DNA of 64,000 nucleotides from assembly GCF_005144585.1 (NCBI RefSeq), contig NZ_SSMQ01000011.1:124001-188000 (forward strand), written 5' to 3'. A program made the position numbers and the translations under genes. Origin of the DNA: Polyangium fumosum. Lineage in GTDB: Bacteria > Myxococcota_A > Polyangia > Polyangiales > Polyangiaceae. The notes beneath the pieces were generated by a model, which searched no databases, had not been told where the DNA came from, and saw nothing but the letters and a program-made list of their open reading frames with translations. This document shows, one piece after another, positions 58,073-64,000 of the stretch; the stretch's first letter is position 1, and each line of letters begins with the position of its first letter.

Positions 58073-59572
58073 TCAGGGTTGCGCTTCGGCGCCGGTGCCG
58101 AGCGCGCCTGCGGCGTCGCGACCGCCCCACACGAGGATCCGCGAGCCTGTCCATACGGCGGTTGCGTCGCGGCGTGTGCTCAACGCGGGCACCTCGGGGA
58201 TGGGCTCCCAGGTCCCTCCGTTCATGCCGGGTGTGTATCGCCCGCCGTCGCCGAGGCTCCCGGTGCAGACGAGATCTCCGCAGCCTCCCCAGACGATCAT
58301 CGATGACCCGGTCCACACGGCGACGTGCGAGCGGCGCGGGCTTGGCGCGCCTGTGGTGGTCATGGGCGTCCATGTGCCTTGCGCGCCGGTTTGGGGCGCG
58401 AAGATCGCGCCCGTGTCGAGGTACGGGCCGCCGTTCCAGCCGCCCCAGATGTAGATCTCCGAGCCGGTCCATACGGCGGTGTGGGATTCGCGGAACGACG
58501 CGGCGTTCGTCATGGAGGTCTTTGCTGTCCATGCGTTGTCGAGCGGCGAGTACATCGCGCCGTCGCCGAGCCAATCGAAGAAGTCCATGCCGCCCCATAC
58601 GACCATGCGATCGCCGACCCAGGTCGCGGAGTGCTGCGTGCGCGGGCTTGGCGCGCCCATCGTCGTCGTCGGGGACCAGGTCTTCGTGGGGATGTGGTAG
58701 CGGCCGCCGGAGAGCAGCGGCTGGTTGTTCCCCGAGGTGCCTCCCCAGACGATCATGTACGCGCCTGCTGCGACGGCGGAGTGCCGGATGCGCGGCGTGG
58801 GCTCGTTCATCGTCGGGATCGTCGTCCAGGTATCCGTGTCCGGGTTGTAGATTGCGCCGGAGCCGACCATCCCGTTCGTTGAATAGCCGCCCCACACCAT
58901 CATGACTTGGCCCGTCCAGACGGCGGTGTGCCCGAAGCGCGGGGAGGGCGCGTTGACGCTGCTCATCGGCGTCCATGTCTTCGCCGTCGGGTCGTAGCGG
59001 GCGCCGTCGCCGAGCAGCGGATCGGGGCCGCTGCGCTCGCCGCCCCAGATGATCATGTGCTTGCCGGTCCAGATCGCGGTGTGGTTGAAGCGCGGCGACG
59101 GCGCGTTCTCCTGGGACAACGGGACCCACGCGAGGCAAGCGCCGCCGACGGCCGTGTGCGAGATCGCGCCTGTCTGCGGATCGCAGGCGTCGGTCGTGCA
59201 GGGATCGCCGTCGTCCGTCGTGACGGGCTTCGGCGCGCATGCGCCTGCGGCGTCGCAGGTGAGGCTCTCGACGCAGGGTGCTGGCGTGCCGCAGGTCGTG
59301 CCTATCGCGAGGGGCGTCGTGACGCACGCGCCGTTGGTGCAGGCGTCGGCTGTGCAGGGGTTTTGGTCGTCGCAGGCCGTGTCCGAGGTGCAGCCTGCGT
59401 CGCTGCCGCTGTCGGGCGCGCCGCCGCCGGAGCCTGCGTCCGGGGCATCCGTGTCTTCGGGGATGAGATCGTAATCAATCTCGGCGATGAGCACGCAGCT
59501 CGTGACCGACGACACGGCGAGCGCGGCGAGGAGCGTGCTCGCGAGGGCGAGCGACGCGCGGCGTTGGGACAT
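58073..59572 (-). CDS. Kelch-repeat lipoprotein
   Basis: A 499-residue lipoprotein; signal peptide LASTLLAALAVSSVTSC. A Cys-rich region (residues about 60-145, with CTSDTACDDQNPCTADACTNGAC and CDAAGAC, a scaffold common in myxobacterial surface proteins) precedes six or seven Kelch blades. Each blade has a PSPRxxHTAVWTG element and a MxVWGG turn; blade 1 reads FNHTAIWTGKHMIIWGGE. Kelch propellers bind other proteins or carbohydrates. Likely outer-surface exposed. Divergent from the operon at 59798, and convergent with the lipoprotein ending at 57896. Confidence 0.92.
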   Translation of the reverse strand: MSQRRASLALASTLLAALAVSSVTSCVLIAEIDYDLIPEDTDAPDAGSGGGAPDSGSDAGCTSDTACDDQNPCTADACTNGACVTTPLAIGTTCGTPAPCVESLTCDAAGACAPKPVTTDDGDPCTTDACDPQTGAISHTAVGGACLAWVPLSQENAPSPRFNHTAIWTGKHMIIWGGERSGPDPLLGDGARYDPTAKTWTPMSSVNAPSPRFGHTAVWTGQVMMVWGGYSTNGMVGSGAIYNPDTDTWTTIPTMNEPTPRIRHSAVAAGAYMIVWGGTSGNNQPLLSGGRYHIPTKTWSPTTTMGAPSPRTQHSATWVGDRMVVWGGMDFFDWLGDGAMYSPLDNAWTAKTSMTNAASFRESHTAVWTGSEIYIWGGWNGGPYLDTGAIFAPQTGAQGTWTPMTTTGAPSPRRSHVAVWTGSSMIVWGGCGDLVCTGSLGDGGRYTPGMNGGTWEPIPEVPALSTRRDATAVWTGSRILVWGGRDAAGALGTGAEAQP

Positions 59573-59797
59573 CCTTTTTCGGTACCAAGGATGCCTTCGA
59601 GCATCAAGAACTCCTTCCCATGGCGGGAATAGGGGCGCATAATCCGGACCTGATCTCGCTCGTCCTCGATCCTCGAGACGAGACGAATCGAGGCGAGGGT
59701 GCGCGGATCGATGCCGGAAGAGGCGCGCGCCCTCGGGTTCCCGGGCCTCCCCGGGTGGGCATGCATCGATCCACCCGGATCACCCTCGATCCTTGTT
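59573..59797. promoter_or_regulatory. Divergent promoter region of the Kelch and haem-lipoprotein genes
   Basis: A 225-base gap with locally lower GC (TTTTTCGGTACC near 59575-59586; CTTGTTATGG at the plus start). It must hold promoters for both directions. I see no convincing consensus elements or strong palindromes. Confidence 0.4.
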
Positions 59798-61036
59798 ATG
59801 GCAGTGAAAACTTCTCGTGAAATCGGATCCGCGGGCCGCCCCATTCTGGGGCTGCTCCTGTCGCTCAGTGTTGTGGTCGCGGTCGCGGGGATGAGCGCGT
59901 GTTCGAGCAATGACTCGGAAGGCTCGTCGGAGGGGACCGGCGCGACGGGCGGGGGCGGGGGCGGGGGTGGAGGCGGGGGCGGCGGGCCGACGGGGCCGAC
60001 GCCGTACGAGCTTTTCCTGAAAATCGAGCCGGACCTCGTCACGAATTGCAACATTTGCCACAAGAAGGGCGGCTCGGCGCCGGCGCCGTTCCTCGCGGGG
60101 ACGACGCCCGAGGAGCGGTACCAGACGATTACGTTCTGGCCGGGGATCGTGGTGAAGGCGCCCGAGCAGAGCATTCTGCTCACGCACCCCGAGTCGGCGA
60201 ACCACGGCGGCGGCGAGGCGCCGAGGATCCCGGACAACGTCAAGCCTGGCGTGCTCACGTGGCTCACGGCGGAGGCCGATGGGCTGCCGGAGGGCAATGG
60301 GGACATCGGGCCGAGCGTGCGTCCGTTCCGGCCTTTGCCGGGCGGCGCGTTGAACACGGTTTACCTCGACGCGCTCGGCGCTGATTTCGAGTACATGTCG
60401 ATCGCGTTCTTCGCGGAGGCGCTCGGCGGCACGAGCGACGCGCCCACGATGCTTCGCCTGACGAACATCACGGTGCACCCCGTCATCAACAAGCCGCTGC
60501 ACATCGTGCACCCGGTCTTCACGGTCTACGTGCCGGGACAACCGGGCGATCCGGATCCGGTCGACAGCTTCTCGAACCTCGACCAGACGTTCACGCTCGG
60601 CGGGAACAACACGCTCGGGACCGGGGAGGTCGTCCTGACGAACTGGCAGAAGGGGGCGTACGTCGGGATCGCGTTCGAGCTCATCGAGGTGTACGGGGGC
60701 AACGCGGGCCCGGGGACGGGCTGCAACGATCTCGTGACGTTCCAGCAGAACGTCGTGCCGGCCATGCAGACGTGCATGATGAAATGTCATGGCGGGGCAA
60801 ACCCGCAGGCCAAGGGCACGATGGATCTGTCGGAGCTCAACGTGATGATGCCCTCAGCGGCTTGCCAGGAGGTACGGGCGCGCATCAAGCCGGGCGATTC
60901 CGCCGCGAGCCAGATCCTGCAGGTGACGGATCCGGTGCAGCCGATCGTGCACATGTACAAGTTCGACGGTGATCTGAACGCATACAACGCTTTCAAGACC
61001 AAGGTGGAGCCTTGGATCATGGCGGAGCAGCAATGA
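59798..61036 (+). CDS. Lipoprotein with CxxCH and CX3CH haem-like motifs
   Basis: A 412-residue lipoprotein (VVVAVAGMSACSS). A run of 13 glycines (about residues 50-62) leads to the first haem motif, CNICH (about 83), within a region like surface cytochromes (LKIEPDLVTNCNICHKKGGSAPAPFL). A middle beta domain (LTNITVHPVINKPLHIVHPVFTVYVPG) resembles copper-type monooxygenase or cupredoxin sheets but shows no clear metal site. The C-terminus has C-x3-CH (CMMKCHGG, about 326). It heads an operon with the haem lipoprotein at 61033 (ATGA overlap). Confidence 0.85.
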   Translation: MAVKTSREIGSAGRPILGLLLSLSVVVAVAGMSACSSNDSEGSSEGTGATGGGGGGGGGGGGGPTGPTPYELFLKIEPDLVTNCNICHKKGGSAPAPFLAGTTPEERYQTITFWPGIVVKAPEQSILLTHPESANHGGGEAPRIPDNVKPGVLTWLTAEADGLPEGNGDIGPSVRPFRPLPGGALNTVYLDALGADFEYMSIAFFAEALGGTSDAPTMLRLTNITVHPVINKPLHIVHPVFTVYVPGQPGDPDPVDSFSNLDQTFTLGGNNTLGTGEVVLTNWQKGAYVGIAFELIEVYGGNAGPGTGCNDLVTFQQNVVPAMQTCMMKCHGGANPQAKGTMDLSELNVMMPSAACQEVRARIKPGDSAASQILQVTDPVQPIVHMYKFDGDLNAYNAFKTKVEPWIMAEQQ

Positions 61037-62355
61037 CAATGAAATGGGGCAAGAGAGCGTGGACCGGGACCGCGCTGATGGGACTTTCTTTGGTCCTTTC
61101 GGCGTGCAACCCCGATGATCCCAACCAGCTCCTCGGCGGGCCGCCCGCCAATGGAGGCAAGCCCTGTCCGCCCTCCGCGGGCGGAGAGGGCGGATCCACG
61201 GCGTCGGCCACCGTCGGGAATGGCGGCTCGGGCGGCGACCCGACGACGAGCGGCGGGCAGACGACCGGCTCGGGCGGCGGCGTGAAGACCGTGCTCGACG
61301 AGCGCGTCGTCGCGTACAGCGAGGCGCTGCGCACCGCGAGCCTCAAGCTCGTTGGCAAGCTGCCGAAGAACGATGAAATCGAGGGCGTCCGGAGCGCCTC
61401 GGATCCGAAGCAGGTCTACGAGACGTTCGTCGACCAGTACATGGCGTCGCCGCGCTTTGCGGCGATGATGCTCGATTACTGGAAGAACACGTTCCGCTCG
61501 GGCGCCATGGCCCCGAACGAGACGCCGAACCGCAACAACGCGCCGCTCTTCGCGGCGAAGATCACCGTCGAGGGCGGCGATTACCGGCAGATCTTCACGG
61601 CGACGAGCGGCACCTGTCCCACGTTCGACCCGGCGGCCGGTACGTTCACGGCCGCCGATTGCGCGAACGGCCCTGCGGCGGCGCCCGCGGCCGGCGTGCT
61701 CTCGGACGCGGGCCTCATGGCGCAGTACGCGAGCGCGCTCGCGTTCCGGCGCGTGCGGTTCATCCAGGAGACGTTCTCCTGTCGCAAGATGCCGGCCGAA
61801 TACCGAGGCACGCCCGAGCCGAGGGGCGGTGGTTTCTATACGTCGCCCTGGCCCTTCGAATCGATTGCCGGCGCGGCGAACGGCGGTCGTGTCGACTTCC
61901 TCGATGACTCGTCGACGATCTGCGCGAACTGCCACGGCTCGATGAACCACCGGGCCCCGCTCTTCGCGGCCTACGACGACAGCGGCAAGTACGTCGAGCC
62001 CGCCGCCGGCATGGACGGCATTCTCGAGTTCTCGGCCACGGTGCCCATCGACGGCAATCCGAAGGTCAAGCAGAGCGATTACCTGCCCCCCGGCGAGACG
62101 ACGGCGTTCAAGTTCGGCCAGCCCGCGGCGAACCTCCTCGAGTACGGCCAGCGCATGGCCGCCGACGACGAGGTCGCGCGCTGCGCGGTCGTCCGCGTCT
62201 GGAACTACGCGATGTCGAAGGGCGACGCGGTCTACGATCTGGCCGACGTGCCCGACAGCGTCATCGACCCGTTCGTCAAGCAATTCAAGACCAACTACAA
62301 CCTGCGCGAGATCATCCGCGCCGCGTTCGTCCACGACGACTTCGTGAGGTATTGA
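61033..62355 (+). CDS. DUF1549/DUF1592-like lipoprotein with CxxCH motif
   Basis: A 440-residue lipoprotein (MGLSLVLSAC, then a Gly/Ser-rich linker to about residue 85). The core shows YETFVDQYMASPRFAAMMLDYWKNTF and LREIIRAAFVHDDFVRY, features of the 'F..S..F....Y' blocks in planctomycete/myxobacterial DUF1549/1588/1592 proteins, and a haem motif CANCH (about 296). These proteins typically pair with DUF1501 or DUF1552 partners; a DUF1501-like gene is two positions downstream. Function is unknown, perhaps carbohydrate-related redox at the cell surface. ATG at 61033, or at 61039. Confidence 0.86.
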   Translation: MTMKWGKRAWTGTALMGLSLVLSACNPDDPNQLLGGPPANGGKPCPPSAGGEGGSTASATVGNGGSGGDPTTSGGQTTGSGGGVKTVLDERVVAYSEALRTASLKLVGKLPKNDEIEGVRSASDPKQVYETFVDQYMASPRFAAMMLDYWKNTFRSGAMAPNETPNRNNAPLFAAKITVEGGDYRQIFTATSGTCPTFDPAAGTFTAADCANGPAAAPAAGVLSDAGLMAQYASALAFRRVRFIQETFSCRKMPAEYRGTPEPRGGGFYTSPWPFESIAGAANGGRVDFLDDSSTICANCHGSMNHRAPLFAAYDDSGKYVEPAAGMDGILEFSATVPIDGNPKVKQSDYLPPGETTAFKFGQPAANLLEYGQRMAADDEVARCAVVRVWNYAMSKGDAVYDLADVPDSVIDPFVKQFKTNYNLREIIRAAFVHDDFVRY

Positions 62356-62357
62356 TC

Positions 62358-63191
62358 ATGGCGCGGAGCTTCCTCGGCTGGGCGCTGCCCGGCCTGTTCT
62401 TCACGATCGGCTTCGGATTCGCGGCGTGCCTCGGCAGCGCGGATCCGATGGGCGAGGACTGCGAGCCGACCACGTCGGGTCCCGGCGCGGGCGGCAATGG
62501 TGGCACGGGCGGCGCGGGCGGCAACGGCGGCGGCTCGGCCGGCGCGGGCGCGCAATCGACCGGCGATCCCGAGACGAGCGAGAATGGCAGCAACAACTTC
62601 CATCACCCGATGGACCCGACGCAAGCGGGCCAGGACGATCCGTTCGAGATCCTGAAGAAGCGCGCGGCGGAAGGTCCGCCGGAGATCCGCACGCGGCTGC
62701 ACTCCTGCAGCAAGATGACGTATGCGGCGCTCGGCGATCTGCTCACGACGCGCGGCGTGGATCTGAACAAGATGGCCGCGGCGGGTCAGCCCCCGACGGC
62801 GGGCCAGCTCTACAAATCGGCGGCGACGAAGGATTCGCTCGGCGTGGCGAACTTCGACGCGCGCATGGGCGAGTCGTATTTCTATACGATCTCGGCGGCC
62901 GCGAAGGTGCTCGACATCTTCATCCAGGCCGCGCCCGAGATCATCCAGAACATCGAGAACGCCGAAGAGTGCAAGATCAACGGCGTGGGCAATCCCATGT
63001 TCGATGCTGCCACCGGTCGGTGCGTCTACAACTCGCTGAGCTGCATCATGGGCCGCCCGGCGACCGAAGACGACATGGACCTCTGCAACCTGATGATCGA
63101 GCAGGCGAACAAGGCGGATCCCAAGGATCTCGCGAACAAGCGCGCGCTCACCGTCGCTGCGTTCCTGAGCGCGGCGCATACCTGCGAGTAG
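62358..63191 (+). CDS. Lipoprotein of the haem/DUF1501 operon
   Basis: A 277-residue protein; signal peptide with lipobox (FFTIGFGFAACLG) and a Gly-rich linker (residues about 40-65). The mature domain is mostly helical (EIRTRLHSCSKMTYAALGDLLTTRGVDL and GESYFYTISAAAKVLDIFIQAAPEIIQNIENAEEC), with cysteines CSK, CKI, CVY, SCI, LCN and TCE, several probably in disulfides. No haem motif. It starts two bases after the stop of the DUF1549-like gene and is followed by the DUF1501-like gene, so it is likely a dedicated partner of both. Family not recognised. Confidence 0.85.
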   Translation: MARSFLGWALPGLFFTIGFGFAACLGSADPMGEDCEPTTSGPGAGGNGGTGGAGGNGGGSAGAGAQSTGDPETSENGSNNFHHPMDPTQAGQDDPFEILKKRAAEGPPEIRTRLHSCSKMTYAALGDLLTTRGVDLNKMAAAGQPPTAGQLYKSAATKDSLGVANFDARMGESYFYTISAAAKVLDIFIQAAPEIIQNIENAEECKINGVGNPMFDAATGRCVYNSLSCIMGRPATEDDMDLCNLMIEQANKADPKDLANKRALTVAAFLSAAHTCE

Positions 63192-63202
63192 GAGAACGGG
63201 CC

Positions 63203-64000
63203 ATGGCAAACTACAAACTCAAGGATTTGCGCGGCCCCCAGCGCCGGAACTTCCTCCGGCTGATGGCCGCGGCGGGCGCGGGCTTCGCGCTCGAGCGCTC
63301 GCGGCTGCTCAATTTCATCGCCGACGAGGGCGGCACCGCGCTCGCCGCCGAGGCGTGCGGCGAGACGAACCGCCACGTCGGTATCGTCTCCGGCGGCGGC
63401 AATTTCTGCCTCTGGCAGCTCATCTGGCCGCTGCCCGACGTCGCCGCGTCCATGAACCCCGCCTTCGCGTACGACGCGGTCGGCCAGGGCTTCATGACGA
63501 ACTACGTCGACGAGAACTCGTATTTCAAGAACGGCGCCGCCGACCGGCCGATGTATTACGGCCCGGACGCGCCGTTCGTCGATCAGGCGTCGCAGACCGT
63601 GCACCGGCCGATGAGCGCGTTCCTCGTCGCGGACACGGCCGTGCATCACCGAAAGCCGCTCCGCCAGATCACGATCGACGGCGCGCTCCCCGGCAACACG
63701 AACAACAGCGGCGACGGCGTCGTCGGCAGCAGCGTCACGCTCTTCGCCGCGATCGGCGCATTGCAACGCACGACGACCTCGATCCTCCCGTCGATCGGCG
63801 TCGCGCCTGCCTCGATTGGCTCCGCGCCGGGCGCGCCCACGCTCTCGATCGTGCCGAGCGCGGACTCGATGGTCGACCTGTTCAACAGCGCCGCGTCGAA
63901 GGCGATCCTGCTCGCGCAGGAGGACAAGTCGATGTTCGAGACCTATTACAAGGCGATCCTCGGCCTGCGCGAGGCCGCCGGGCGCCCGACCTGGGCGCGC
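63203..64000 (+). CDS. DUF1501-like Tat-exported protein, N-terminal part (cut by window edge)
   Basis: At least 266 residues from the ATG at 63203, open to the window end. It begins with a twin-arginine-like leader (RGPQRRNFLRLMAAAGAGFALE), so export would be by the Tat system, often used for cofactor-containing or folded proteins. The next region (ETNRHVGIVSGGGNFCLWQLIWPLP) and the TSILPSIGVAP segment are reminiscent of DUF1501/DUF1552 proteins, which in other bacteria neighbour DUF1549/1592 cytochromes. GGAG lies about nine bases before the ATG. The family call is moderate because the diagnostic C-terminus is missing. Confidence 0.78.
   Translation, partial: MANYKLKDLRGPQRRNFLRLMAAAGAGFALERSRLLNFIADEGGTALAAEACGETNRHVGIVSGGGNFCLWQLIWPLPDVAASMNPAFAYDAVGQGFMTNYVDENSYFKNGAADRPMYYGPDAPFVDQASQTVHRPMSAFLVADTAVHHRKPLRQITIDGALPGNTNNSGDGVVGSSVTLFAAIGALQRTTTSILPSIGVAPASIGSAPGAPTLSIVPSADSMVDLFNSAASKAILLAQEDKSMFETYYKAILGLREAAGRPTWAR

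Noticed and set aside
1-64000. tRNA, rRNA or transposase genes
   Set aside because: I looked through all intergenic gaps and found no cloverleaf-like, rRNA-like or transposase-motif sequence; a covariance-model scan would be needed to exclude small RNAs.

Overview
The base composition (very GC-rich, with G/C-dominated third codon positions), the many Gly/Ser-rich lipoproteins with 'GSGG'-type linkers, degenerate Ser/Thr kinases, cysteine-rich CGNGxxxxGExCDDGN repeats and a ZnR-GYF membrane protein all point to a myxobacterium, most likely Polyangiaceae (Sorangium/Polyangium relatives). This is inferred from style, not from a marker gene. I see no rRNA, tRNA, CRISPR array or transposase.

Layout. 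1-5.3 kb: a divergent lipoprotein, an unknown gene, a purine-rich spacer and a solitary, lower-GC DUF262/DUF1524 (GmrSD-type) nuclease that looks acquired. 5.3-9.6 kb: a leftward run with a CpsB-type phosphatase overlapping a UDP-sugar dehydrogenase, then small unknown genes and a VOC protein. 10-14.4 kb: small genes, an ArsA/Get3-like ATPase and Cys-rich lipoproteins, separated by large palindromic repeats. 15-23.3 kb: a CtaA/COX15 protein, a MOSC protein, a halogenase-like flavoenzyme with a 300-residue extension, a small membrane protein, and two overlapping radical-SAM genes (one fused to a methyltransferase). 24.4-30.2 kb: a coupled run headed by a KAS III homologue without its catalytic Cys and His, then an amidohydrolase lipoprotein, an outer-membrane-type protein, a small lipoprotein and a large helical protein. 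30-36 kb: Mfd and small genes. 36-42 kb: a PilZ membrane protein and two divergent paralogous GT-C-type membrane proteins. 42-46 kb: a sigma-54 activator, a GltJ-like ZnR-GYF protein and a cysteine-less thioredoxin-fold protein. 46-50 kb: putative haem lipoproteins flanking a DUF3570 barrel. 50-52 kb: a pseudokinase. 52-58 kb: a Cys-rich lipoprotein, two tandem di-haem oxidoreductases and a propeller lipoprotein. 58-64 kb: a Kelch lipoprotein and the start of a haem/DUF1501-type lipoprotein operon that runs off the window.

The most unusual item is a dispersed repeat present in seven copies (5.0, 9.7, 11.0, 13.4, 14.1, 23.3 and 57.9 kb). The complete form is a mirror element of 302 bp in three copies. 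Each arm is a series of four hairpins whose stems change between copies by compensated substitutions, while one pentaloop (TGTCC) is invariant in all 11 arms where it can be read. The arms point outward and begin 8-41 bp after stop codons. Arms also occur alone. This resembles a very large BIME/REP system or a mobile terminator, but I cannot assign it to a named family.

Second theme: several proteins keep a fold but lose catalytic residues (KAS III, kinase, thioredoxin), and much of the rightmost 18 kb encodes exported, haem-motif or lipid-anchored proteins, suggesting extracytoplasmic redox chemistry.
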